Part shown: one piece after another, positions 25,357 to 37,289 of the stretch
Numbering within the stretch: the stretch's first letter is position 1
How the letters are laid out: each line of letters starts with the position of its first letter
Source: Saccharomonospora marina XMU15
GTDB lineage: Bacteria; Actinomycetota; Actinomycetes; Mycobacteriales; Pseudonocardiaceae
Length of the DNA stretch: 64,000 nucleotides
Assembly (NCBI RefSeq): GCF_000244955.1
Contig: NZ_CM001439.1
Coordinates: 4,645,234 to 4,709,233, forward strand
Reading direction: 5' to 3'
Made by a program: the position numbers and the translations under genes
The notes under the pieces: model-generated
What the model saw: the letters and a program-made list of their open reading frames with translations, nothing else
What the model was told of the DNA's origin: nothing
Database searches by the model: none

Positions 25357-27208
<1,852 letters not shown>

Positions 27209-27266
27209 GGCGCGCTAGTTCACCACATCAGCCGTTTCGTGGCAGCACTCACCCCGCCGAACCCGA

Positions 27267-28232
27267 TCAGCAGGAGTCCTCGTCGGGGATGGGATTGGCC
27301 GGGTCGAAGTACTCCGGTGGCCGCCTGCCGGACGGCAGGCCGAGCTGGGCGCGGCCGCTGTAGGCGGGGGCGAGCATGCCCTTTTCCGCCTGCTCGCAGG
27401 CTATCGAGTAGGAGAAGCCCTGACCTCCGTCGAAGGCGAAGCCACGGTCGCCCCGCCGCCACAGGTCGCCGTCGCGCCACACGAACGACAGCCGGGCCCG
27501 GTACAGCGCGACGATGTCGAGCGGGGCGTGCACGGCCGAGGGGTCGTCGGTATGGAACGCGTAGGCGAAGGCGTAACTGGTGCGCACGCGCAGTTCCCCC
27601 GGCCGTTCCCCTGCCTCGACCCGCATGGATCCCCGCACCTTCGGCCCCGAGGGCAGCAGCCGGAAGCCGGGTGCGAGCCGCGTCGCGAGCGCGGCGGGCC
27701 ACCGCGGCGTACTGAACTGCTCGCGGACCCACTGCCGCTGGTTGGGGGCGAAGAGCGAAACGAACGCGTCGGTGTCGCCTTCGCTGAGCATCCGGGTGTC
27801 CAGCCGGGACGCGACGAGTATCCGCTTCATGGTTTCGGTCGCCTCGCCGACCTGCTCGGCACTGAAGTCGCCGACCGCCACCGGGTCGGGTGGCACGATG
27901 CCCGCCGCACCGTCGGCCCAGTTCCGGGCAGGGGTGCTCGCGAACGGCTGGTCGAGGTCGACCGGGTTGATCGAGGGCAGGTCCGCCCGGCTGCCTGGCC
28001 GGGTGTCCTCCTCGGCGTTGCGCTCGACGTAGTAGATGCCCACCGACGCGACCGTGACGACCACCGCGCCGACAGCGAGCCAGCGCACGCGGTGGGATCG
28101 TCGCTTCGGCTGCCCCCAGACAGCCACCTGCCGCCTGCGTGCCCTTCTGGCCTCACGGCGTGCCCGCCGCTCCGCACGCTTGGTCCAACTCCGGTCACGC
28201 AGGTCGGGGTGATCGAACTCGTCCGGATGCAC
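27267..28232 (-). CDS. Conserved single-pass membrane protein, function unknown
   Basis: The protein has 321 residues. It begins with a highly basic cytoplasmic segment (residues ~15-47, Arg-rich), then one membrane helix (RWLAVGAVVVTVASVGIYYV, ~50-69) and an extracytoplasmic domain of ~250 residues. That domain is beta-rich in its second half (GELRVRTSYAFAYAFHTDD) and has two cysteines near the end. No family is recognised; the type-II topology suggests a cell-envelope protein. It is divergent from the TPR protein. Nothing in the sequence gives an activity. Confidence 0.75.
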   Translation of the reverse strand: MHPDEFDHPDLRDRSWTKRAERRARREARRARRRQVAVWGQPKRRSHRVRWLAVGAVVVTVASVGIYYVERNAEEDTRPGSRADLPSINPVDLDQPFASTPARNWADGAAGIVPPDPVAVGDFSAEQVGEATETMKRILVASRLDTRMLSEGDTDAFVSLFAPNQRQWVREQFSTPRWPAALATRLAPGFRLLPSGPKVRGSMRVEAGERPGELRVRTSYAFAYAFHTDDPSAVHAPLDIVALYRARLSFVWRDGDLWRRGDRGFAFDGGQGFSYSIACEQAEKGMLAPAYSGRAQLGLPSGRRPPEYFDPANPIPDEDSC

Positions 28233-28375
28233 CGTGCCTCCAATCGGGTGAGGTGAGCCGTCACTAGATCGGAAGGCCGCACGGACGCGTTAACTAGTCG
28301 GCGCAGATCATGTCCGTTTCGAGACATTGCCGGGGGTCGAGAATCGCGATCCTCGCGGGTACCGTCGAGAAGACC

Positions 28376-28780
28376 ATGGTTGACCAAGAGCCGGCACCGC
28401 AGCATTCGGGCGAGGCCCGGTTTCGGGCGTTTCGGCAGGCTGAGGCGTTGGTGCAGCGGCGCAGGCCGCTCGACGCGCTGAAGGCACTCGAACCCGTGCT
28501 GGACGCGGAACCGGACAAGCCGAGCGTGCAACTGCTCGCCGGTCGCGCCTACTTCCACTCCGCACAACTCAGCCGTGCCGAACGGGCGTTGACCCGCGTC
28601 GTGGAACTCGATCCTGCTGACCACTACGCGCGGTTCGTGCTCGGCAGGACGTTACAGCGGCTCGGCCGGCTGGTGGAGGCGCTGGGGCAACTGAAGATGG
28701 CCTCGGCGATGAACCCGGTGCCGGAGTACCAGGACGCGATCGGCGAGGTGTCGGCAAGGCTCGCTCTGGAACGCGGCTAG
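28376..28780 (+). CDS. Tetratricopeptide repeat protein
   Basis: The 134-residue protein consists of about three TPR-like helical pairs. Clear repeats are AEALVQRRRPLDALKALEPV, AYFHSAQLSRAERALTRVVE and VLGRTLQRLGRLVEALGQLK. It is probably a cytoplasmic protein-protein interaction module. The ATG at 28376 has a GAGAAG purine run upstream; the frame remains open further 5' without similarity. Its TAG stop interlocks with the stop of the converging transglycosylase gene in the same four bases, CTAG. Confidence 0.85.
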   Translation: MVDQEPAPQHSGEARFRAFRQAEALVQRRRPLDALKALEPVLDAEPDKPSVQLLAGRAYFHSAQLSRAERALTRVVELDPADHYARFVLGRTLQRLGRLVEALGQLKMASAMNPVPEYQDAIGEVSARLALERG

Positions 28781-29607
28781 CGAGTGGCCGCGGCGTAGAC
28801 TTCCTCGGCGCGGTAGACGTCGCGGGCGTAGCCGACCGAATCGTGGTAGGCCAGCACCGCATCCCACCAGCCGCGCGGCGTGGCGAGATCCCTGCGGTCG
28901 GCGCAGAGGAACCGGGCGGCCGCGAGCGCGGCGTCGTCGATGTTCTGCGGGTCCGCCTGCGCCCCGTCACGGATGGCCCTGCCGCCCCAGCGTTGCCACG
29001 TCCGGGGCAGCAGCCGCATCGGCCCGATGGTTCGATCCCATTCCCGGTCGCCGTCCAGCCTGCCGCCGTCGGTGTCTGCGACCCTCCGCGCGCCCGCAGA
29101 GCCGTCGAGGGAAGCCCCGACGATCGGCTCGGTGAGCTTGCCGTCCGCGCCAATCCTCCTGCCACCGACGCTGCCGTGCTCGGATTCCACACCTGCGATC
29201 GCGGCGAGTGTCGCCCAGGAAAGCCCACAGCCGGGTCGCTCGCCCCGCAGCCACATCTCCGCCCTGCCGTAAGCGGCGAGCGCCCGGGCGGGCACGCCGG
29301 TGGCGGCCGAAACCTCGCCTGCCCAAGCCTGTAGCTGAGCCTCGTCGGAAGCACGCGGCCGGTCCGGCGGCGCCGCGACGGCACGGGAGGGCAGGCCTGC
29401 GTGAGGAAGTGGGCGCCGCTGATCACCCGCCGCCGCGGTGGCGTCGCCGTCGCCGTCGCGCCTGTCCAGACCGACGGTCAGCGTCAGCGCGAGTCCGATC
29501 ACGATCAGCAGCAGCGTCAGCATGACTCGGCCGAGCGCGGCTCGTGGCAGCGGTGCACCGCCACGGTCGCGCGACGGTGTCCTCGGTCGGGCGGGGGGCT
29601 CGGCCAC
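28777..29607 (-). CDS. Second lytic transglycosylase, membrane-anchored
   Basis: The 276-residue protein has a membrane segment near the N-terminus (VMLTLLLIVIGLALTLTVGL, ~28-47), a linker, and a transglycosylase domain from ~90. The catalytic Glu is in AAIAGVESEHGSVGG, followed by TIGPMRLLPRTWQRWG. It is a paralogue of the enzyme at 22995-24218: both have the (V/I)xDTDGGR and W(D)R(T/A)(I/V)GPM patterns. This one lacks the Ser/Thr-rich tail. It probably remodels peptidoglycan. Confidence 0.9.
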   Translation of the reverse strand: MAEPPARPRTPSRDRGGAPLPRAALGRVMLTLLLIVIGLALTLTVGLDRRDGDGDATAAAGDQRRPLPHAGLPSRAVAAPPDRPRASDEAQLQAWAGEVSAATGVPARALAAYGRAEMWLRGERPGCGLSWATLAAIAGVESEHGSVGGRRIGADGKLTEPIVGASLDGSAGARRVADTDGGRLDGDREWDRTIGPMRLLPRTWQRWGGRAIRDGAQADPQNIDDAALAAARFLCADRRDLATPRGWWDAVLAYHDSVGYARDVYRAEEVYAAATR

Positions 29608-29616
29608 CCGATCAGG

Positions 29617-30573
29617 CTACGCGGGCCAGAAGCGGCGCCAACCGTCAGCATCCAGGGTGGCCGGGTCCCAGCCCGCCGCGCGAGCGGCTCGTTCCGCGGC
29701 GCGGACCTGATCCGCGAACTCCTTCGCGACCGCCCGCAACGCGCCCTCCGGGTCCACCCCGGCGCGGCGAGCCGCGGCCGCCACGCGAAACAGCTTGGAG
29801 CCCTCGTCGGTCCCCGACGGAAGCAGGTCGAACGGCAGGCCACGTCGGCCGGTGCGCTGGCCGAGTTTGCCCGCGAGCGCGACGGCGGGCTGTCCGAACG
29901 CGACTCCGTCGATGATCGACTGCCTGCGCTTCTCCGCCTGCTTCAGTTCTTCCCAGCGGGCTTGCTGGTGCTCGACGGTGTGCACCTGCTCCTCGTCGGT
30001 GAACACATGCGGGTGCCTGCCCACCAGCTTGGCCACCAACTCCTCGGCGACCTCGTCGATACCGAAGGCCCCGTCGTCGTACTCCCGCGCGATCCTGGCG
30101 TGGAACAGCACCTGCAACAGCACGTCACCGAGTTCCTCGCGCAGCGCGACGCGGTCGCCGCTCTCGATGGCGTCCAGCAGTTCGTAGGTCTCCTCGATCA
30201 GGTACTGGCGCAGCGACTCGTGGGTCTGCGCGGCGTCCCACGGACAGCCCCCCGGTGAGCGCAACCGGTCCATCACGTCCACCGCCCGCACCAACGGTGG
30301 CACGGCGGCCTCGAGCACCTCGGCACCTCGCTCGACGAGCGCGGCCGCACCGGGCTCAGCCACGCTTGCTGCCAGCAGCACGACATCGGGGTGACGCGCG
30401 AGCTCAGCGGGCTCGGGCGCCACCTTGACATCCAGTGCGGCGCGGGTAGCCTCCGGCACGTCCGCAGCGGCGTAGACGGCGCTCGCCGAGCGCATCGCGG
30501 GCCACGCCCTCGCGGGCAGCACCTGGGGCAGTGCCTGGGAGATCAGCACCACCGTGGCCCGCGAAGACGTCAT
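29617..30573 (-). CDS. mazG: MazG nucleoside triphosphate pyrophosphohydrolase
   Basis: The 318-residue protein has an N-terminal ~90-residue extension typical of actinobacterial MazG. The MazG domain follows: LRSPGGCPWDAAQTHESLRQ, then EETYELLDAIE and EELGDVLLQVLFHARIA with the acidic metal-binding residues. It hydrolyses (d)NTPs, including oxidised nucleotides, to monophosphates. The ATG at 30573 overlaps the stop of the SurA-like gene (ATGA). The longer open frame upstream is antisense-type sequence. Confidence 0.93.
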   Translation of the reverse strand: MTSSRATVVLISQALPQVLPARAWPAMRSASAVYAAADVPEATRAALDVKVAPEPAELARHPDVVLLAASVAEPGAAALVERGAEVLEAAVPPLVRAVDVMDRLRSPGGCPWDAAQTHESLRQYLIEETYELLDAIESGDRVALREELGDVLLQVLFHARIAREYDDGAFGIDEVAEELVAKLVGRHPHVFTDEEQVHTVEHQQARWEELKQAEKRRQSIIDGVAFGQPAVALAGKLGQRTGRRGLPFDLLPSGTDEGSKLFRVAAAARRAGVDPEGALRAVAKEFADQVRAAERAARAAGWDPATLDADGWRRFWPA

Positions 30574-31526
30574 GACCGCACGGTACGGGACGGCAGCAGG
30601 TAGCCGGTCAGCTCGTCGGAGTTGGCAGCGGGCGCCATGGCAGCGCTGTCCCACACGCCGTAGCGCGGGTTGAGTTGAACACCGAGTTCGTCGGCGATCG
30701 GTTGCAGCATCCGCACCCCTGCCAGGTAGAGCACCTGCGGGTCGAGCTGGGCGGCCAGCTCGGCGTTGCCCTGACCGGAGCCGGTCACCGTCCGCTCGCG
30801 CACGAGCGCCACCAGCCACCCGGACTGTGCCTGGCTCGGCTGGATCACCATCACCGAACCCTCACTGGTGCCGAACAGCGCGCTGATGCCCAACTCGGGC
30901 TGACCGCGCAGCGCGTCGGCGAACGACAGCTCCTCCTGGATGAGCTGGTGCCCGCTTTCGGAAATCACACGCTCGGCGTTGGCCGGGTCGGCCGCGATGC
31001 GCTCACCGAGGGCACGCGCCTGCTCCCTGGCGGTGTTGCCCGCCGACTCGCCGACGATCGTCGTACCGACGAACCGGACCGAGAGCCCCTCCAGGTGCCG
31101 CTGCGCAAGCTGCTGCAGCAACACCTGGTCGGCCGCGAGCTGCCGCACCCGCTCAGGAACGATGCCCATGGCGCGGGCCACCTGGTCGACACCACCGCCG
31201 GACTCGACGAGCCGGTCCGCCTCCGCCTGGTCGACGCGCAGCCCCTCTCGGGCCGCGGCGACGGTCACCAGCTGGTGCAGCACCCTGCTGCGCACGATCT
31301 GCCGCGACTGCAGGGCCAGCTTGTCCTGCTGCCTCGCCTGCTCCACCTGCGGAACGTTGTCCAGCAGCCACCGGACCTCTTGCTGCACGGAGTCCAGCGA
31401 CACGGAGCGGTTGCCGATGATGGCGGCGGAGTCGACCTTGCTAGGTCCTGACCCGCACCCTGCGAGCAGGAGCGAGGCGATCACAGCGAGGACCAGCGTG
31501 GCGGGGCGGCTGATGATACGGGTCAC
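30570..31526 (-). CDS. SurA N-terminal domain lipoprotein
   Basis: The 318-residue protein begins with a lipoprotein signal peptide whose lipobox is LAGC (SLLLAGCGSG, Cys near residue 24). It continues with a SurA/PrsA-type N-terminal helical domain (AAIIGNRSVSLDSVQQEV ... RVLHQLVTVAAAREGL). No parvulin PPIase domain is evident, so it is a chaperone-like rather than isomerase protein. The GTG at 31526 is preceded by GAGAAGG. It sits between mfd and mazG on the same strand, an order conserved in actinobacteria. Confidence 0.85.
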   Translation of the reverse strand: MTRIISRPATLVLAVIASLLLAGCGSGPSKVDSAAIIGNRSVSLDSVQQEVRWLLDNVPQVEQARQQDKLALQSRQIVRSRVLHQLVTVAAAREGLRVDQAEADRLVESGGGVDQVARAMGIVPERVRQLAADQVLLQQLAQRHLEGLSVRFVGTTIVGESAGNTAREQARALGERIAADPANAERVISESGHQLIQEELSFADALRGQPELGISALFGTSEGSVMVIQPSQAQSGWLVALVRERTVTGSGQGNAELAAQLDPQVLYLAGVRMLQPIADELGVQLNPRYGVWDSAAMAPAANSDELTGYLLPSRTVRS

Positions 31527-31599
31527 AGCGCGTACCTTCTCACACGCCGCTTCGGCCGCCGCGACGCACCGGGGTCCGGCGCCACGACGAACCGGCCAC

Positions 31600-34500
31600 T
31601 CACGATCCCGTCGTGGCCGGTTGCGCGGTGAGCGAGCGCACGAGGCTGGTGCACCACTCCAGCAGCGCCTCGTCGCGCAGCGGCGGCGCACCGATGCGCC
31701 CGCCCGCGGGGCCCTCGGTGGGCTTGGGCACCGACACCGTGTTGGTGACGGCCTTGAACACGGCCTTCGGGTAGAGCCGCTTCAGCCGCACCAGCTGCGA
31801 GTCGGTGAGCGGCAGCGGAGCGAACCGGATGTTGTTGCCCTGCACGGTCACCTCGGTGATCCCTGCCTGCCTGCACACCTGCCGGAACCTCGCGACCGCC
31901 AGCAACCTGCTCACCGGCCGCGGTGGAGTGCCGTAGCGGTCGACCAACTCGTCCAGCACGGCGTCGAGCGCGTCGGAGTCGGGAGCCGCCGCGATCTTTC
32001 GGTACGCCTCGAGGCGCAGCCGCTCGCCGGGAACGTAGTCGTGCGGGATGTGGGCGTCCACGGGAAGATCCACCCTGACCTCCGCTGGGGCCTGCTCCTC
32101 TTCACCGGCACCCGCACCGGCGTGCCTGCGGAACACGTCGACGGCCTCGCCGACCAACCGCACGTACAGGTCGAAACCGACACCGGCGATGTGACCCGAC
32201 TGCTCCGCGCCGAGGATGTTGCCCGCTCCCCTGATCTCCAGGTCCTTCATCGCCACCGCCATGCCCGCGCCCAGTTCGGTGTTCTGCGCGATCGTGGCGA
32301 GCCGGTCGTGCGCCGTCTCGGTCAGCGGATTCTCCGTCGGGTAGAGGAAGTAGGCGTAACCGCGTTCCCTGCCGCGACCGACCCTGCCGCGTAGCTGGTG
32401 CAGCTGTGCGAGGCCGAGCATGTCGCCGCGTTCCACGATCAGCGTGTTGGCGTTGGAGATGTCCAGCCCGGTCTCCACGATCGTCGTGCTCACCAGCACG
32501 TCGTACTCGCGTTCCCAGAAACCCTGGATGATCTGCTCGAGCCGATGCTCGTTCATCTGCCCGTGCGCGGTGACCACGCGGGCCTCAGGAACCAGTTCCC
32601 GCAACCGCCTGGCCGCCTTCTCGATGGAGGAGACCCGGTTGTGCACGTAGAACACCTGACCGTCGCGCAACAGTTCCCGCCGGATGGCCGCGCCCACCTG
32701 CTTGTCGTCGTAGGCGCCGACATAGGTCAGGATCGGGTGCCGGTCCTCAGGCGGCGTCAGGATCGTGGACATCTCCCTGATCCCCGCCATGCTCATCTCC
32801 AGCGTGCGAGGAATGGGTGTCGCCGACATGGTCAGCACGTCGACGTGGGTGCGCAGCGCCTTGATGTGTTCCTTGTGCTCGACGCCGAAGCGCTGCTCCT
32901 CGTCGACGATGACCAGCCCGAGGTCCTTGTAGCGGACACCGGTCTGCAACAGCCGGTGGGTACCGATGACGATGTCCACCTCACCCTCGGCGAGACCGGT
33001 CAGAGTCCGCTCGGCCTCGTGCTGGTCGGTGAACCGCGACAGTCCCCTGATCGTCACGGGAAAGGCGTGCACGCGTTCGGTGAAGGTGTTCAGGTGTTGC
33101 TGCGCGAGCAGGGTCGTCGGCACCAGCACCACGACCTGCTTGCCGTCCTGCACCGCCTTGAACGCCGCGCGCACGGCGATCTCGGTCTTGCCGTAGCCGA
33201 CGTCACCGCAGATCACCCGGTCCATCGGCACACCGCGCTCCATGTCCCGCTTCACCTCGTCGATCGCCGCGAGCTGATCGGGCGTCTCGGTGAACGGGAA
33301 GGCATCCTCCAGCTCACGCTGCCACGGGGTGTCGGGCGAGAACGCGTGGCCGGGTGCCGACTGCCTCGCCGCGTAGAGCTGCACGAGTTCGGCCGCGATC
33401 TCCTTGACCGCCTTGCGGGCCTTGGCCTTGGTGTTCTTCCAGTCGGAACCGCCCAGCTTGTTCAGCGTCGGCAGTTCGCCGCCCACGTAGCGCGACACCT
33501 CGTCGAGCTGGTCGGTCGGCACGAACAACCGGTCGCCGGGGTGTCCCCGCTTGGACGGTGCGTACTCCAGCACCAGGTACTCGCGGGTCGCGCCGCCGAC
33601 GGTGCGCTGCACCATCTCCACGAACCGACCGATGCCGTGCTGGTCGTGCACGACGTAGTCGCCCGCCTTCAGCGCGATCGGGTCGACCGCACCTCGCCTG
33701 CGCGAGGGCATCTTCGTGTTCAGGTCGTAGCCTGCCCTGCCCGCGGTTGCGCCCCTTCCGGTGACGTCACTCTCGCTGAGCACCACCAGCGCCGAAGCGG
33801 GCGCCACGAAGCCGTCGGAGATGCCACCGCAGGTCACGGTCACCACGCCTGCTCTCGGCGGTTCGGCGAGGCCGTCGGCTGCCAGTGTCGCGGGAACGTC
33901 GGCGGCGGAGAACTGCTCGACAGCTCGTTTGGCCGTGCCTGGGCCGCGCACCACGACCACCGCGGCCCCACCCGCCGCCGTGTGCGCCCGCAGGTCGGTG
34001 CTCGCCCGTTCCAACTCGCCGCGGTAGGCGGGCGCTGCTTCGATGTCGAGGCCCAGCACGTCCTGCTCGCCGGTGAGCTGCGAGAGGGTCCACCATGCGC
34101 GGTTGGTCTCGCCCGCGTGCGAGCGCACCTCGGTGAGCTCGCGGTAGGCCGAAGCGCCGAGGTCGATCGGGGCGCTGCCGCCTCCCGCGGCACTCAGCCA
34201 CGAAGCCTCGAGGAACTCCTGACCGGTGCGCACGAGGTCGTGGGCGCGGGCCCTGATCTTCTCCGGGTCGGCGAGCACGACGTGGGTGCCCTCCGGCATG
34301 ACGTCGGTGAGCAGCCGAAGCTCCCCCTCGCACAGCACGGGGATGAGCGCCTCCATGCCCTCGGTCGGGATGCCGTTGGACAGCTTGGTCAGCATCTCGG
34401 CGAGTTGCGCATCGGCTGCGTGTATCTCGGCGAGCTTGGCCGCCCTGGCCTTGACCTCGGCGGTCAGCAGCAGTTCCCGGCACGGCGGCGCGACGATCTC

Positions 34501-35202
34501 GCTGACCTCGCCGGGCAGCGACCGCTGGTCTGCGACGGAGAACGCCCTGATCTCGCTGACCTCGTCGCCGAAGAACTCGACGCGGTGCGGGTGCTCCGCG
34601 GTGGGCCCGAACACGTCCAGGATGCCGCCGCGCACGGCGAACTCGCCGCGCTTCTCCACCATGTCCACGCGGGTGTAGGCAAGCTCGACCAGCCGCTCGA
34701 GCACGCCCTCGAACTCGCTTTCCTTCCCCACCGCCAGTTCCACCGGGGTGAGGGTGTCCAGGTCGGGAGCCATGGGTTGGATGAGGCTTCGCACCGTGGC
34801 CACCACGACGCGCAGCCCACCCTGCCCTGGCCGCGCGAGCCTGCGCAGCACCTCCAGTCGCCTGCCGACGGTGTCGGCCCGAGGGGAGAGCCGCTCGTGC
34901 GGAAGCGTTTCCCACGACGGGAAGTCGGCGACCGCATCGTCGCCGAGCAGGCCCTGCAGTGCTGCGGTGAGTTCGTCGGCTTCCCTGCCGGTGGCGGTCA
35001 CGGCGAGCACGGGCCTGCCCGCGCCGCCCTCCGCCGCCAGCGCGGCGATGACGAGTTGCCTCGCCGCAGGCGGGCCCACCAGGTCGAGCAGCGGCGCCCC
35101 GGCCCGCTCGACGACGCCGCGCAGCGCCGGATCGGGCAGGACAGCCGAAAGCAGCCCGGCGAGCGCGGCCGGGCGCGAAGAGCCTGGGCTCGATTCGGTC
35201 AC
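31600..35202 (-). CDS. mfd: Transcription-repair coupling factor Mfd
   Basis: The 1200-residue protein has the usual length for Mfd. The N-terminal UvrB-like region is followed by an RNA-polymerase interaction domain ([17 protein letters not shown]) and the RecG-type translocase. The translocase has Walker [26 protein letters not shown], and [17 protein letters not shown]-terminal TRCF domain follows. It removes stalled RNA polymerase and recruits UvrA. The GTG at 35202 has AAGGGGA ten bases upstream and gives the family length; the 147 codons upstream in frame are not conserved. Confidence 0.96.
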   Translation of the reverse strand: MTESSPGSSRPAALAGLLSAVLPDPALRGVVERAGAPLLDLVGPPAARQLVIAALAAEGGAGRPVLAVTATGREADELTAALQGLLGDDAVADFPSWETLPHERLSPRADTVGRRLEVLRRLARPGQGGLRVVVATVRSLIQPMAPDLDTLTPVELAVGKESEFEGVLERLVELAYTRVDMVEKRGEFAVRGGILDVFGPTAEHPHRVEFFGDEVSEIRAFSVADQRSLPGEVSEIVAPPCRELLLTAEVKARAAKLAEIHAADAQLAEMLTKLSNGIPTEGMEALIPVLCEGELRLLTDVMPEGTHVVLADPEKIRARAHDLVRTGQEFLEASWLSAAGGGSAPIDLGASAYRELTEVRSHAGETNRAWWTLSQLTGEQDVLGLDIEAAPAYRGELERASTDLRAHTAAGGAAVVVVRGPGTAKRAVEQFSAADVPATLAADGLAEPPRAGVVTVTCGGISDGFVAPASALVVLSESDVTGRGATAGRAGYDLNTKMPSRRRGAVDPIALKAGDYVVHDQHGIGRFVEMVQRTVGGATREYLVLEYAPSKRGHPGDRLFVPTDQLDEVSRYVGGELPTLNKLGGSDWKNTKAKARKAVKEIAAELVQLYAARQSAPGHAFSPDTPWQRELEDAFPFTETPDQLAAIDEVKRDMERGVPMDRVICGDVGYGKTEIAVRAAFKAVQDGKQVVVLVPTTLLAQQHLNTFTERVHAFPVTIRGLSRFTDQHEAERTLTGLAEGEVDIVIGTHRLLQTGVRYKDLGLVIVDEEQRFGVEHKEHIKALRTHVDVLTMSATPIPRTLEMSMAGIREMSTILTPPEDRHPILTYVGAYDDKQVGAAIRRELLRDGQVFYVHNRVSSIEKAARRLRELVPEARVVTAHGQMNEHRLEQIIQGFWEREYDVLVSTTIVETGLDISNANTLIVERGDMLGLAQLHQLRGRVGRGRERGYAYFLYPTENPLTETAHDRLATIAQNTELGAGMAVAMKDLEIRGAGNILGAEQSGHIAGVGFDLYVRLVGEAVDVFRRHAGAGAGEEEQAPAEVRVDLPVDAHIPHDYVPGERLRLEAYRKIAAAPDSDALDAVLDELVDRYGTPPRPVSRLLAVARFRQVCRQAGITEVTVQGNNIRFAPLPLTDSQLVRLKRLYPKAVFKAVTNTVSVPKPTEGPAGGRIGAPPLRDEALLEWCTSLVRSLTAQPATTGS

Positions 35203-35325
35203 GGCTGGAGATCCCCTTACATAAGACACACCCCTGCCCGGGACGAGCGGCACAGGGGCTCTCGGTTCAAGGGTACGTTCCCATTCGCCCGGCGTTGCAA
35301 CCCGCACCGGGGCAGACTGGGCTCC

Positions 35326-36528
35326 ATGCGAGCTCCAGTGCTGGGATTTGCCGCTGCCGTCCTGCTCGGCGCTGTCACCGCCTGCGGAGGCAGCGGTTCC
35401 GACGAACTTGCCGACACCGCGTCGACGACGACAACGGCGCAGCAGCCGATGAACGTCACCGAGGTGGTCGGCGGGCTGGAACACGGCTGGGACGTGGGTT
35501 TCCTGCCGGGCGGGCGGGTACTGGTCACCGAGCGTCCGGCCAGGCTCACGCTCGTCGAAGGGACCACGGCGACGCGGGTTCGCGCCGATCTGTCCGACGT
35601 CTACGTACAGGGCGAGGGCGGGCTGATGGGAATGGTGGTGCACCCGGACTTCGATCGGACGCGGGAGTTCACCATGTGCCAGACCTACCAGCGGAACGGG
35701 CAGCCGGTGGACATCCGGCTGGTCACCTGGCGGCTGTCACCGGACTACCGCACCGCGACCCGGGTGCGTGACCTGCTGACCGGACTTCCGATCAACGAGA
35801 GCGGACGCCATTCCGGCTGCCGCCCCACCATCGCGGCCGACGGCGCGTTGCTGGTCGGCACGGGAGACACCGCGAGCGACCCGACGATCCCGCAGGACCG
35901 GACGAGCCTCGGCGGCAAGGTGTTGCGCATCGACCTGCGCACCGGAGAGGGCCTGCCGGACAACCCGTTCGCATCCTCGGCCAACGCCAACGAGCGCAGG
36001 ATCTACACCTACGGACACCGCAACGTGCAGGGAGTCGCGGTGCGGCCGGGCACGGGCCAGGTCTACATCTCCGAGCACGGACCCACCGGCTTCGACGAGA
36101 TGAACCGCCTTCAGCCGGGCCGCAACTACGGTTGGGACCCGTCACGGGGCGGCACCGTCGACCACTACGACGAGGACGTGCCGATGACCGACCTGCAGCG
36201 ATTCCCGGACGCGGTTCCGCCGTTGTGGACGTCAGGGGCCTCTTCGACGGAGGCACCCTCGGGTGCGGCTTTCGTTTCAGGGCAGCAGTGGGGCGACCTG
36301 AACGGCGCGCTGTCCGTTGTCGCGCTTCGCGGTCAGAAGATGTTGCTGTTCCTGCTGGATTCCGAGGGCGGCGAGGTGAGCAGCATCGTGCTGCCTCCTG
36401 AGTTCAACGACCGGTTCGGCAGGCTGCGAGCCGTGCGCCGCGCCGCTGACGGCGCGTTGTACGTCACCACCTCGACGGGCAGCGACGACAAGCTGTTCCG
36501 GGTGACTCCGGCGAACTCCGGCGGCTGA
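35326..36528 (+). CDS. PQQ-type sugar dehydrogenase-like lipoprotein
   Basis: The 400-residue protein has a lipoprotein signal ([12 protein letters not shown], Cys at ~20) and a Thr-rich linker. The beta-propeller resembles the soluble glucose/sorbosone dehydrogenase family: [58 protein letters not shown] and GRNYGWD. The His and Arg residues in these motifs correspond to PQQ and active-site positions in family members. Substrate and true cofactor are not known for actinobacterial lipoprotein versions. It is divergent from mfd. Confidence 0.88.
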   Translation: MRAPVLGFAAAVLLGAVTACGGSGSDELADTASTTTTAQQPMNVTEVVGGLEHGWDVGFLPGGRVLVTERPARLTLVEGTTATRVRADLSDVYVQGEGGLMGMVVHPDFDRTREFTMCQTYQRNGQPVDIRLVTWRLSPDYRTATRVRDLLTGLPINESGRHSGCRPTIAADGALLVGTGDTASDPTIPQDRTSLGGKVLRIDLRTGEGLPDNPFASSANANERRIYTYGHRNVQGVAVRPGTGQVYISEHGPTGFDEMNRLQPGRNYGWDPSRGGTVDHYDEDVPMTDLQRFPDAVPPLWTSGASSTEAPSGAAFVSGQQWGDLNGALSVVALRGQKMLLFLLDSEGGEVSSIVLPPEFNDRFGRLRAVRRAADGALYVTTSTGSDDKLFRVTPANSGG

Positions 36529-36531
36529 GCG

Positions 36532-36553
36532 GCCCAGCTGGCGTCCGCTGGGC
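36532..36553. terminator. Hairpin between convergent genes
   Basis: GCCCAGC (36532-36538) and GCTGGGC (36547-36553) are exact reverse complements with an 8-base loop. The element lies directly after the dehydrogenase stop and before the converging TetR gene end. It is a plausible bidirectional terminator without a U-run. Confidence 0.5.
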
Positions 36554-36578
36554 ACGGGGCGGTCGGACCGCAGGGGGT

Positions 36579-37178
36579 TCAGGAATCGGTGAGCCGGAGT
36601 TTGGGCTTGTGTTCCAGGTGGGAGAGCCCGTTCCACGCGAGGTTCACCAGGTGGGCGGCCACCTCGTCGCGCTTGGGCTTTCGGGCGTCCAGCCACCACT
36701 GACCCGTCAGCGCGACCATGCCGACGAGTGCCTGCGCGTAGAGAGCGGCCAGCTTGCCGTCGTACCCTCGCGCGGCGAACTGCTGCCCGAGTATGTGCTC
36801 CACCTGACTCGCGATGTCGTTGAGCAGGGTGGAGAACGTGCCGGTGGTGCTGGCCACCGGGGAGTCGCGCACCAGTATGCGGAAGCCGTCGTGGGAGTCC
36901 TCGACGTAACTCAGCAGGGCCACCGCCGCCTGCTCGAGCATCGCCCTCGGGTGCCCACCGTGCAAAGTGGACACCATGCGGTCGAGCAGCGACTGGGTCT
37001 CCCTGTCCACCACGACGGCGTAGATGCCTTCCTTACCGCCGAAGTGCTCGTAGACGACCGGCTTCGACACGTTCGCCCGATGCGCGATCTCCTCGATCGA
37101 CGCGCCGTCGAAGCCCTTCTCCGCGAAGAGTTCTCGCGCGACGTTCAGTAGTTGCTGTCTTCGTTCGGTACCGGTCAT
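36579..37178 (-). CDS. TetR-family regulator, probably of the adjacent desaturase
   Basis: The 199-residue protein has an N-terminal TetR helix-turn-helix (GFDGASIEEIAHRANVSKPV ... YEHFGGKEGIY, residues ~22-50) and a helical ligand-binding domain. The start is ATG 37178. It lies 111 bases downstream of the fatty-acid desaturase on the same strand. The palindrome in the desaturase leader is a likely binding site, and an acyl-CoA a plausible ligand; both are inference. Confidence 0.9.
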   Translation of the reverse strand: MTGTERRQQLLNVARELFAEKGFDGASIEEIAHRANVSKPVVYEHFGGKEGIYAVVVDRETQSLLDRMVSTLHGGHPRAMLEQAAVALLSYVEDSHDGFRILVRDSPVASTTGTFSTLLNDIASQVEHILGQQFAARGYDGKLAALYAQALVGMVALTGQWWLDARKPKRDEVAAHLVNLAWNGLSHLEHKPKLRLTDS

Positions 37179-37289
37179 GCGCACCCTGGTCGCCGGGACG
37201 TTCGGTCTCGTCCCGGCGACCAGATCACGCTTCGCCCGCCGTCTTGCCGCCACCCTGGCAGCGTACAAGCGGCTTCGCGGGCGCGAGGC

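Noticed and set aside
32398-35325. Very long plus-strand open frame in front of the dehydrogenase gene
   Set aside because: It is the complement of mfd; His/Arg-rich composition without domains. The real gene begins at ATG 35326 with a lipoprotein signal.
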